NCBI GenBank assembly: GCA_000158155.1
Contig: DS999405.1
Span: 1,601,738-1,665,737, forward strand
Direction of reading: 5' to 3'
From: a gamma proteobacterium NOR5-3
GTDB lineage: Bacteria; Pseudomonadota; Gammaproteobacteria; Pseudomonadales; Halieaceae
Length of the DNA stretch: 64,000 nucleotides
Below, in pieces: positions 54,986-62,660 of this stretch (positions within the stretch are counted from its first letter, which is position 1; each line of letters starts with the position of its first letter). Position numbers and translations under genes: made by a program. The notes below the pieces were generated by a model. That model was not told where the DNA came from. It saw only the letters and a program-made list of their open reading frames with translations, and did not search any database.

Positions 54986-55708
54986 ATGAGTGACAGAATT
55001 TCCGCATGGATCCGCTGGCCCGGATATACCGCATGGTTTTTTCTCGCGGTACTGGCGCTGTCGGTAATGATGGTACGCAGCGGCAACTGGCAGCAAGGAC
55101 TGATGATGTATGCCCTTGCCGGACTTCTCAGCCTGGTTGTTTTGCTGTTCATGGCCGTGCAAAGCCTCATGCCGCGCTGGGGTGGGCAGCGTATGACTAT
55201 TCTTAAGCGTGCGTTGCCGGCTCTACCCGGCGCCGCCCTGCTGCTCATGGCTATGCAGGCTGGTGACGTGCCGCCCATTCACGACATCAGCACTGACCTT
55301 CAGGATCCTCCTGTTTTTGAGAAGATCCTGAGTCTTCGCGGCGACACTAGTAATCCGCTGGAGTTGACAGAAGAAGTCATGGAGCAACAGCTCGCGGCCT
55401 ACCCGGACCTTCAGACCCTGAAGAGTCCTCGTTCCTATGCCAGCAGCTACAATGCGGCGCTCACAACCGCCCGTGACCTGGGCTGGGAAGTCGTGCGGGA
55501 AGACCCCAACGCCGGATTCATCGAGGCCGTAGACACCACGGCGATTATGAACTTTAAGGATGACGTGGTGATTCGCGTTCGCACCAACTCCGATGGCAGC
55601 CTCATCGATCTGCGCTCAGTCTCTCGTGTCGGTGTTAGCGATCTGGGAGCGAATGCTGATCGCATACGCCGCTTCATGGCCGCATTCAAGGCAGCGACCG
55701 AAGTTTGA
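54986..55708 (+). CDS. DUF1499 membrane protein
   Basis: This is a 240-residue protein with three hydrophobic helices in the first 95 residues and a C-terminal DUF1499 domain. Domain features: VFEKILSLRGDTSNPLELT, YNAALTTARDLGWEVVREDPNAGFIEAVDTTAIMNFKDDVVIRVR by position and VSRVGVSDLGANADRIRRFM. The family function is unknown. It begins 45 bases after htpX and overlaps or abuts the Deg protease, so it may belong to an envelope stress group. Confidence 0.82.
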   Translation: MSDRISAWIRWPGYTAWFFLAVLALSVMMVRSGNWQQGLMMYALAGLLSLVVLLFMAVQSLMPRWGGQRMTILKRALPALPGAALLLMAMQAGDVPPIHDISTDLQDPPVFEKILSLRGDTSNPLELTEEVMEQQLAAYPDLQTLKSPRSYASSYNAALTTARDLGWEVVREDPNAGFIEAVDTTAIMNFKDDVVIRVRTNSDGSLIDLRSVSRVGVSDLGANADRIRRFMAAFKAATEV

Positions 55709-55713
55709 CGCCG

Positions 55714-56796
55714 ATGCTGCGTAACCTGCTTATCAGCAAGTCACTGAGAGCAGCATGCCTCAAGGCAATGCTGCTGCTCATCCCCTGCGCGGCTATTGCA
55801 CAGACCACGGATTACCTAAGCTTTGCCACCGAAGACGAAGCTAACAGTACCGAGATCTTCAGTAAGGCGAGTCCGGCGGTGGTGTATGTCACCACCACGA
55901 CCCTGCGTCGCCGCAGTCGCTTTTCTCTGGACGTCATGGAGATTCCCAAGGGCTCCGGGTCGGGCTTTGTATGGCACGACAGTGGACTGATCGTCACCAA
56001 CTACCATGTGATAGCCGATGCCAACCGAATGCAGGTTACCTTGCAAGATGGCAATAGCTACCAGGCGGAACTCATTGGCAGTGCCCCGGAGAAAGATCTC
56101 GCCGTACTGCGGCTACTGGAGCCCCCGGAAGATCTGGTGACCTTACCCCTCGGTGACTCCACAGAGCTGTCCGTCGGAAGAAAGGTACTGGCCATCGGCA
56201 ACCCCTTTGGTTTGGATACAACGCTCACCACAGGCGTTGTCAGTGCGCTGGGAAGAGAAATTCGCGCGCCCAGCGGCCGTCAGATACGCGGGGTGGTGCA
56301 GACCGATGCCGCCATCAACCCCGGCAATTCGGGCGGTCCGCTGCTGAACTCCCTGGGACAGCTCATCGGCGTGAACACGGCCATCTACAGTCCCAGCGGT
56401 GCCAGCGCCGGCATCGGTTTCGCTATTCCCGTCAACACCGTGAAAGAGGTTGTTCCCCAGCTCATTAGCTATGGCCGCATTCTGCGTCCCATTATGGGTG
56501 TCGAACTGGCCAGTGATCGCTGGCGTCGCCGCTATGGCATCGAAGGTCTACCCGTGGTTCGGGTGTTTCCGGGGCTTCCCGCAGCAGAGGCGGGGCTCAG
56601 GGGTATTTCACGCAGCTCGCGAGGCGACCTGAGACTCGGCGACATTATCATTGCCATCGACAATCAGCCTGTGAATGACCATGACGACTACCTTACGATC
56701 ATGGAAAGGCATAAGGCCGGGGACCGTGTCTCCGTGCGCGCCCGCCGGGGCGATACGGAATTGGATCTGGACGTAAAACTCAGCGAGTCCCAGTAA
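55714..56796 (+). CDS. Deg-type serine protease with one PDZ domain
   Basis: This is a periplasmic or membrane-anchored trypsin-like protease of 360 residues. A signal or anchor (LKAMLLLIPCAAIAQ) is followed by the catalytic domain: His in LIVTNYHVIADANRM, Asp in EKDLAVLRLLEP, and Ser in INPGNSGGPLLN. The oxyanion region is NPFGLDTTLTTGVVSALGR. A single C-terminal PDZ domain begins near LRPIMGVELASDRWRRR. One PDZ makes it closer to DegS or plant-type DegP2 relatives than to DegP/Q with two. The ATG at 55714 is chosen; TTG 55705 overlaps the previous stop. Confidence 0.9.
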   Translation: MLRNLLISKSLRAACLKAMLLLIPCAAIAQTTDYLSFATEDEANSTEIFSKASPAVVYVTTTTLRRRSRFSLDVMEIPKGSGSGFVWHDSGLIVTNYHVIADANRMQVTLQDGNSYQAELIGSAPEKDLAVLRLLEPPEDLVTLPLGDSTELSVGRKVLAIGNPFGLDTTLTTGVVSALGREIRAPSGRQIRGVVQTDAAINPGNSGGPLLNSLGQLIGVNTAIYSPSGASAGIGFAIPVNTVKEVVPQLISYGRILRPIMGVELASDRWRRRYGIEGLPVVRVFPGLPAAEAGLRGISRSSRGDLRLGDIIIAIDNQPVNDHDDYLTIMERHKAGDRVSVRARRGDTELDLDVKLSESQ

Positions 56797-56823
56797 TCGT
56801 ATCCCGAAGCGCCTGCTCCCGAT

Positions 56824-58002
56824 CTAAAGGGAAGCGCAGAAGTGCTTGATGCGTTTACAGGCCCGTTTGAGTACCGAACGGTTTTGCGCCAAACCCAGAC
56901 GCACAAAGTTCCGTGCAGATTGTCCGAATGCATCCCCGGGAATCACAGATACCGCCTGTTGTTCCAGCAACTGATCGGCAAACTGCTTACCGTCCAGTCC
57001 CGTGCCGGAAACATCACACATAATAAACATTCCGGCATGGGGGCGACTGCAGTGGATGCTTTTCACTTTCGACAGTTTGTCCAGCACATAGTCCCGCCGC
57101 TGGCGATACTCATCGCGCATCTCCCGCACATACTGCTGATCGTTTTCCAGGGCAAAAGCGCTGGCATCCTGAATAAACTGGGGACTACCAAATAACGTTG
57201 CGCCGGCGTACTCGCCAAGCCGCTTAATCAGCGTAGGCGGAGCCACTACCCACCCGATACGCCAACCACTCATGGCGTGGGATTTGGATAAACCGTCAAT
57301 CATCACAACATTGTCCAGACACTCGGCACTGGCCCGGGCCGACATATGCTTGCCCTCGTAGCAAAACATCGAGTAAACCTCGTCGCAAACCAGCCAGATA
57401 TTTTGCTCAAGGCAATACGCGGCGAGCTCGCGGATATCGGATGCGGGAATAATCGCTCCCGTGGGGTTACCGGGCGTATTGATAAACAACGCCCGGGTTT
57501 TATCAGTGATGGTCGATTTCAGGGCTTCTACATTTAACGCGAAACCCTGTTCTACGTCCAAAGGCATGGTTCGCAGGTTCAGATCCAGGCCTTGAAATAT
57601 AGGGTTATACCCGACGTACATGGGTTCAGGTACAACGATTTCGTCACCGGGATTCAGCAGGCAGGATAAAACCGCATAGATAGCGGATGTTGCTCCGGGA
57701 AAGATTGCCACCTCGTCGGCCGAGCACGGGTGCGGCGAACTTTGGGTTTCCAAATCCGCAACGGCACGCCGTAATTTGATCTCGCCCAGAGACGGCGAAT
57801 AATGGGTACGCCCCACCCGCAAATGGCTCACGGCATTGTCAATAATTGGCTCCGGGGTCCGAAAATCCGGATCCCCCACAGACAATAGAATGACATCCAC
57901 CCCGTTTCGCTGCATCTCCAGCGCTCGCTCATGCACAGCCCAGACATCACTGGCTTCAGCAGAAAGACGCTCTGTTATACGGGCATAAGTGGGAGTAAAC
58001 AT
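56824..58002 (-). CDS. aruH: Class I aminotransferase, AruH-like arginine:pyruvate transaminase
   Basis: This is a 392-residue fold-type I PLP enzyme. The N-terminus and core (ILLSVGDPDFRTPEPIID, THYSPSLGEIKLRRAVADLE, CLLNPGDEIVVPEPMYVGYNPIFQG, NTPGNPTGAII) match aspartate/arginine aminotransferases. The PLP lysine is in DGLSKSHAMSGWRIGWVV. From memory it aligns well with Pseudomonas AruH, including GSPQFIQDASAFALE, which suggests arginine:pyruvate transamination. A partner AruI is not nearby, so substrate remains uncertain. A TATAAT on the minus strand at 58033-58038 is a likely -10. Confidence 0.85.
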   Translation of the reverse strand: MFTPTYARITERLSAEASDVWAVHERALEMQRNGVDVILLSVGDPDFRTPEPIIDNAVSHLRVGRTHYSPSLGEIKLRRAVADLETQSSPHPCSADEVAIFPGATSAIYAVLSCLLNPGDEIVVPEPMYVGYNPIFQGLDLNLRTMPLDVEQGFALNVEALKSTITDKTRALFINTPGNPTGAIIPASDIRELAAYCLEQNIWLVCDEVYSMFCYEGKHMSARASAECLDNVVMIDGLSKSHAMSGWRIGWVVAPPTLIKRLGEYAGATLFGSPQFIQDASAFALENDQQYVREMRDEYRQRRDYVLDKLSKVKSIHCSRPHAGMFIMCDVSGTGLDGKQFADQLLEQQAVSVIPGDAFGQSARNFVRLGLAQNRSVLKRACKRIKHFCASL

Positions 58003-58032
58003 ACTGCAGGAACCAATTTCAAATGTCTGCTG

Positions 58033-58038
58033 ATTATA
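58033..58038 (-). promoter_or_regulatory. Probable -10 element of the aruH-like gene
   Basis: TATAAT on the minus strand lies 30 bases before the ATG at 58002, a normal leader length. The -35 region is poor. Confidence 0.4.
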
Positions 58039-58116
58039 CCGTAGCCTGAGTCTCGCCTTCGATTCAGGCCGTGCTAGTCTGATGTTCTTTGGGGAATTGT
58101 GCTGAGGAGCAAGTGA

Positions 58117-58257
58117 GTGAAAAACTGGGTCAAGTGGCTGATGCTCAGCCTGTTCTTGTTAATAATGGCGATCATTCAGTTTATCCCCGACGAAGCTGTG
58201 ACGACTGCGCCGCAGCCGGCCTTGGATGGCTCAGGTACCACGCCCCCGGCGAACTAG
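58117..58257 (+). CDS. 46-residue single-helix membrane peptide
   Basis: A short frame begins at GTG 58117 with GAGGAG seven bases upstream. The peptide has a basic start, one hydrophobic helix (WLMLSLFLLIMAIIQFIP) and a short Thr/Pro/Gly tail ending at TAG 58255-58257. The end of the helix, IQFIPDE, resembles the N-terminus of haem-binding domain proteins (PF14376 type), but the haem domain is absent. It is either a small membrane protein or a truncated remnant. It lies in the 371-base gap between the aminotransferase and cardiolipin synthase genes, where no other gene is seen. Confidence 0.5.
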   Translation: MKNWVKWLMLSLFLLIMAIIQFIPDEAVTTAPQPALDGSGTTPPAN

Positions 58258-58305
58258 CAGCAAGCTGACTGCGAACCACAGGCAAACAGATGTCCCGCCA
58301 TAGCT

Positions 58306-58322
58306 GATGCCTCACAGGCATC
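58306..58322. other. Perfect 7-bp stem-loop upstream of cardiolipin synthase
   Basis: GATGCCT and AGGCATC pair around a CAC loop, 49 bases past the stop of the small peptide gene. There is no T-run after it, so a terminator role is doubtful. Confidence 0.5.
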
Positions 58323-58373
58323 TATACAGATTCCAGGAGCCACGGATTCTCATTGCACTGCTAGAATCAAGGT

Positions 58374-59810
58374 ATGGAATTTAACTACAGCCCAGAGATC
58401 ATCGGTATTGTTCTCGCGCTGATCTACGTCATGGCCGTCGCCAGTGCTATTGATGCCATCCTTCAGGCACGCACGGCACAGGGCTCTATTGCCTGGGTAG
58501 TATCACTGCTGACACTGCCCTATGTCAGCGTCCCCCTTTATCTGGTGTTTGGGCGCAACAAGTTTGATGGCTATATCCGGGAACGCGCGCAAATTGAAGC
58601 GCAGGCTGAGGCGAGATTGCAGCACCCGCGAAGCGAGCTATTTGACTTTCAGGCCAGTGACGCCTCCAAAGCCTTTTATCGAAGCCTCCAGCGTCTCGCT
58701 CGACTGCCCACCGTGCGCGGCAACGCCGTTGAACTATTGATGGACGGTTATGCCACCTTTGACAGCATCGAGGCGGGTCTACGTAGCGCTCAGCGGTACA
58801 TTTTGTTTCAGTTCTATATTTTGCGGGACGACGCGCTGGGTCAGCGCCTGGGACGGGTACTCGCCGACAAGGCGCGCGCAGGACTTCACGTGTACCTCCT
58901 CTACGATGAGGTGGGATCGCGCAGCTTTGGTAGCAGCCCGCTTTACAAGCAGTTGCGGGAGGCGGGCGTAGAACTCGCCGCTTTCAACACAAGGCAAGGT
59001 CGACGCAACCGGTTCCAGATTAATTTCCGCAATCACCGCAAAGTGGTCGTTGTCGACGGCTGCAGCGCCTGGATAGGCGGACACAATGTGGGGATCGAAT
59101 ATCTGGGACAGAGCAAGGAGCGCGGTCCCTGGCGGGACACCCACGTGAAAATAGACGGCCCGGCGGTGATCGGCGCGGAGTTGACCTTTGCTACCGATTG
59201 GCTGTGGGCGCGCCGGGAAGAACTGGACATCAATTGGCAGGCCGAGCGCGGATCCCCGGGCAGCTGCTCGGTGCTGCTATTTCCATCGGACCCGGCCAGT
59301 GAGTTTGATGAGGCTGGTCTGATGTTTCACCAGGTCATTACCCAGGCCAAGGATCGCGTATGGATAGCCAGCCCCTACTTCGTTCCTGACCGGGGCATTA
59401 TTGCGGCACTACAGCTTGCCGCACTGCGTGGCGTCGATGTTCGCGTCATGATTCCAGACAATGCCGATGGGCCCGTGGTTGGCCTTGCGAACTGGTCCTT
59501 TACCCGGGAACTATTACCCGCCGGGGTCGCGGTGTATCGCTATAAGCCGGCATTCATGCATCAAAAAGTGTTATTGCTGGACCGGGAACTGGCCGGCGTA
59601 GGAACAGCCAACTTTGACAACCGCTCCTTCCGACTGAACTTTGAAATTACCGCCCTGATTCATAATGAAGAGTTTTGCGATGAGGTGGAGAGCATGCTTC
59701 TCAAAGACTTCGGCCAGTCGCGGCAGGTCACCGTTGAAGAGCTGGCAAGAAAACCCTTCTGGTTCCCCCTGGCCACCGCAGCTGCAAGACTCATGTCACC
59801 GGTTTTATAG
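58374..59810 (+). CDS. cls: Cardiolipin synthase
   Basis: This inner-membrane phospholipase D-family enzyme joins two phosphatidylglycerols into cardiolipin. It has 478 residues. Two N-terminal helices (IGIVLALIYVMAVASAI and GSIAWVVSLLTLPYVSVPLYLVFG by position) precede the catalytic pair. The HKD motifs are INFRNHRKVVVVDG and AFMHQKVLLLDRELAGVGTANFDNRS. Length and layout fit ClsA. The ATG lies 3-7 bases after AAGG, too close for a good ribosome site. Confidence 0.94.
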   Translation: MEFNYSPEIIGIVLALIYVMAVASAIDAILQARTAQGSIAWVVSLLTLPYVSVPLYLVFGRNKFDGYIRERAQIEAQAEARLQHPRSELFDFQASDASKAFYRSLQRLARLPTVRGNAVELLMDGYATFDSIEAGLRSAQRYILFQFYILRDDALGQRLGRVLADKARAGLHVYLLYDEVGSRSFGSSPLYKQLREAGVELAAFNTRQGRRNRFQINFRNHRKVVVVDGCSAWIGGHNVGIEYLGQSKERGPWRDTHVKIDGPAVIGAELTFATDWLWARREELDINWQAERGSPGSCSVLLFPSDPASEFDEAGLMFHQVITQAKDRVWIASPYFVPDRGIIAALQLAALRGVDVRVMIPDNADGPVVGLANWSFTRELLPAGVAVYRYKPAFMHQKVLLLDRELAGVGTANFDNRSFRLNFEITALIHNEEFCDEVESMLLKDFGQSRQVTVEELARKPFWFPLATAAARLMSPVL

Positions 59811-59816
59811 GCCCGG

Positions 59817-61205
59817 TCAATCGGGCCAGGCGCGTCGATCAATATCCAGGTCCGCATAGTCGTCGGCGTGCAAGCGGGGCTCTTTACCCTCACTGAGCTG
59901 TTGATCGTAGTCTTTCAAAATACGTAAGGCCAGCTTCGACATCCACAGCAGGCCGATGAGGTTCACCACTCCCAGGAGACCCATGGTCAGGTCGGCAAAG
60001 CCAAACACCGTACCCAGATCCTGTGCAGCGCCCCAGAACACCAGCCCCAAAACCGTGACACGAAATACGGAAAAAAGCGTTCGGTTGTCCTCGCTAAAGT
60101 AGTTGAGCGCGTTCTCGCCCAGGTAGTAGTTGTACATGATGGAACTGAACGCAAACATCACCAGGGCAATACTCACAAAGCTGCCGCCCCAGGCGCCCAA
60201 ATGCTCCGCCAGGGCGTTCTGTGTCAGCGCTACGCCGGAGACGCCAGCATCACCCGGCTGGTACACGTCGGAGAGCAAAATGATCAGCGCCGTACAGCTA
60301 CACATCACGATGGTATCGATGAATACACTGAAAGCCTGCACAATACCCTGATTGGCAGGATGGGGTACGTAGGCGACCGCGGCCACGTTAGGGGCACTGC
60401 CCAGGCCGGCTTCGTTGCTGAACAAGCCTCGCTTTACGCCCTGCATAATGGCCACACCAATACCGCCTCCCAGCGCCGGATCCAGACCAAAAGCGCTGCG
60501 CACAATACTGGCAAAAGCCGCGGGAACGTCCTGAATATTGAGACCGATCACAAGCAGCGCACACGCGAAGTAACTCACCGCCATTATGGGTACGACAATT
60601 TCGGACACGGACGCGATACGCTGGATACCACCGAAAATTACAAAGCCCAGAAAAGCGACCAGAGCCAGGCCACTCACCCAGGTGGGTACGCCAAAAGAGA
60701 CATCCAGAGAGGTCGCAACCACATAAGACTGCACCGCGTTGAAACCAAAACCAAAAGTGATCAACAACAGCAGCGAGTAGATAACCGCCAGACCGCGCTG
60801 ATTAATCCCCCGGGTCAGGTAGTAGGCCGGCCCCCCGCGAAAACTGCCATCGGGTTCGTAGCGCTTGTATAACTGTGCAAGAGAACATTCAAAGAAACTT
60901 GTCGCCATGCCCATAAGGCCGATGACCCACATCCAGAACACCGCGCCCGGTCCTCCAAGGGTGATGGCGACGGCGACGCCTGCAATGTTACCGCCGCCAA
61001 CGCGGCCGGCAACACTAACCACCAGTGCCTGAAACGAGCTGACATGGCCCTTCTCATGATGCAAAGCCGTACCCAGTACCGCAAACATGCGTCCGAAGTA
61101 ACGGAACTGCACAAAACGCGACGCAACGGTAAAGTAAAGCCCGATGCCCACAAGCATCACAACAAGGACCTTACTCCACAGGAGGTCGCTCAACATAGCC
61201 AGCAT
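59817..61205 (-). CDS. Sodium:alanine/glycine symporter, AGCS family
   Basis: This is a polytopic inner-membrane sodium symporter of 462 residues for alanine or glycine. The family segments are GRVGGGNIAGVAVAITLGGPGAVFWMWVIGLMGMATSFFECSLAQLYK by position, TFGFGFNAVQSYVVA, and GVKRGLFSNEAGLGSAPNVAAVAYVPHPANQG. Eleven or so helices are visible. It lies 15 bases after the NSS transporter, so the two were probably co-transcribed. Sodium coupling fits a marine setting. Confidence 0.93.
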   Translation of the reverse strand: MLAMLSDLLWSKVLVVMLVGIGLYFTVASRFVQFRYFGRMFAVLGTALHHEKGHVSSFQALVVSVAGRVGGGNIAGVAVAITLGGPGAVFWMWVIGLMGMATSFFECSLAQLYKRYEPDGSFRGGPAYYLTRGINQRGLAVIYSLLLLITFGFGFNAVQSYVVATSLDVSFGVPTWVSGLALVAFLGFVIFGGIQRIASVSEIVVPIMAVSYFACALLVIGLNIQDVPAAFASIVRSAFGLDPALGGGIGVAIMQGVKRGLFSNEAGLGSAPNVAAVAYVPHPANQGIVQAFSVFIDTIVMCSCTALIILLSDVYQPGDAGVSGVALTQNALAEHLGAWGGSFVSIALVMFAFSSIMYNYYLGENALNYFSEDNRTLFSVFRVTVLGLVFWGAAQDLGTVFGFADLTMGLLGVVNLIGLLWMSKLALRILKDYDQQLSEGKEPRLHADDYADLDIDRRAWPD

Positions 61206-61220
61206 GGCAGGTCCTCGCGT

Positions 61221-62576
61221 CTAATCCGTGACGCCCAAAATAAAGATAACCAGAAGTGCCGGTGGCACCACGTAACGAATGAGGAAGTACCAGATTGCGT
61301 AGCCGGTGGAACTCAGCGCTGCAAACTCATCTTTGGAGTGCTCTCGACGCATAAACCAGCCGGCAAAAATCGCGATAAACAAACCGCCCAGGGGCAGCAG
61401 AATCTGATTCGAGAAATAATCCATGACCTCATTAAAGTTGCGATCACCGACCCGCAGACCCTCCAGCACGTTGTAGGACAAGATGCTCAGAATGCTCAGC
61501 ACAGCAATGGATCCCACAACAACTAAAGCACTGACGTGCCGGGACACGCCGTAGTGCTCTTCAATCCAGGCGTTCACTGACTCAACCAGTCCCACCATGG
61601 AGGTAATGCCCGCAACCGCCAGCATAATGAAGAACAACACCGCGAAAACATAACCTCCGGGCATTTGCGCAAAGGCCACGGGCAAGGTCTGGAAGATCAA
61701 GCCAGCGCCAGCAGCGGGGTCAAGGCCAAAATTAAACACGGCCGGGAAAATCACCAGACCGGCCAAAAGCGCTACGGCGGTATCCGCGACAACAATAATC
61801 AGCACTGACTGGCTGATAGAAATACTCCGGGGCAGGTAAGATCCGTAGGTCATCATTCCGCCCATGCCAACGCCGATAGAGAAAAACGCCTGTCCAATCG
61901 CGGCGAGCACAGTCGCGAAGGTCACTTTGCTGAAGTCCGGCGTAAACAGCCAGGCCACCGCCTCCCAAAAGCCGCCGGCAAAGACGTTGAACCCCGCCAG
62001 AGCCACCAGCAAAACAAACATCAGCGGCATCATGATGGTGACCGCCCGCTCTATTCCATTTTTGATGCCTGCAAAAATAATCAGCCCGGTGATGGCAAGT
62101 CCTGCCAGGGTCCAAAAGAGCATGCCCCAGTTATCTGCAAGCACGGCAGTAAACTGCGCTTCGGCATTGATCGTATCGACGCCGGAAAATCCGGTGGTAA
62201 TAGCTTTATAGAGATACCACAGCACCCATCCCACGACCACCGAGTAAACCACCTCAATGGTGAACGCAGCCAGAAGGCCCATCCCGCCAACCCAGCGCCA
62301 TTGGGGGCTGCGCTTACTCTCCCTGGCGACATTTGCCATGGCGATGGGAGGTGCCGCATCGCCACGTCGCCCGATCATTAACTCCGCCATGAGAATAGGC
62401 ACGCCTATGAGGAAGGCACACCCCAGGTAGATAAGTACAAAAGCGGCACCACCGTTCTCGCCGGTAACGTAGGGAAAGCGCCAGATATTGCCAAGACCTA
62501 CGGCAAAACCCACCGAGGCCATCAGGAATGCAAATCTAGAGGTCCAGTGCCCATGCGCACCGCCGGCAGCCGCCAT
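61221..62576 (-). CDS. Sodium-dependent transporter, NSS family
   Basis: This is an inner-membrane transporter of the neurotransmitter:sodium symporter (LeuT-like) family with 451 residues and 11-12 helices. The sodium and substrate site is FAFLMASVGFAVGLGNIWRFPYVTGENGGAAFVLIYL (by position). Other segments are ALAGFNVFAGGFWEAV and FSIGVGMGGMMTYGSYLP. Substrate is probably an amino acid. It precedes the AGCS symporter and follows the aminopeptidase gene on the same strand. Confidence 0.94.
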   Translation of the reverse strand: MAAAGGAHGHWTSRFAFLMASVGFAVGLGNIWRFPYVTGENGGAAFVLIYLGCAFLIGVPILMAELMIGRRGDAAPPIAMANVARESKRSPQWRWVGGMGLLAAFTIEVVYSVVVGWVLWYLYKAITTGFSGVDTINAEAQFTAVLADNWGMLFWTLAGLAITGLIIFAGIKNGIERAVTIMMPLMFVLLVALAGFNVFAGGFWEAVAWLFTPDFSKVTFATVLAAIGQAFFSIGVGMGGMMTYGSYLPRSISISQSVLIIVVADTAVALLAGLVIFPAVFNFGLDPAAGAGLIFQTLPVAFAQMPGGYVFAVLFFIMLAVAGITSMVGLVESVNAWIEEHYGVSRHVSALVVVGSIAVLSILSILSYNVLEGLRVGDRNFNEVMDYFSNQILLPLGGLFIAIFAGWFMRREHSKDEFAALSSTGYAIWYFLIRYVVPPALLVIFILGVTD

Positions 62577-62660
62577 AATGTAACTCCAAGCGTTAATCAG
62601 CCACGGAGTCTACACAAAAGCGTCCGGCGCTTCAGCCAAACTCCGTGTTTCGGCCACGTC

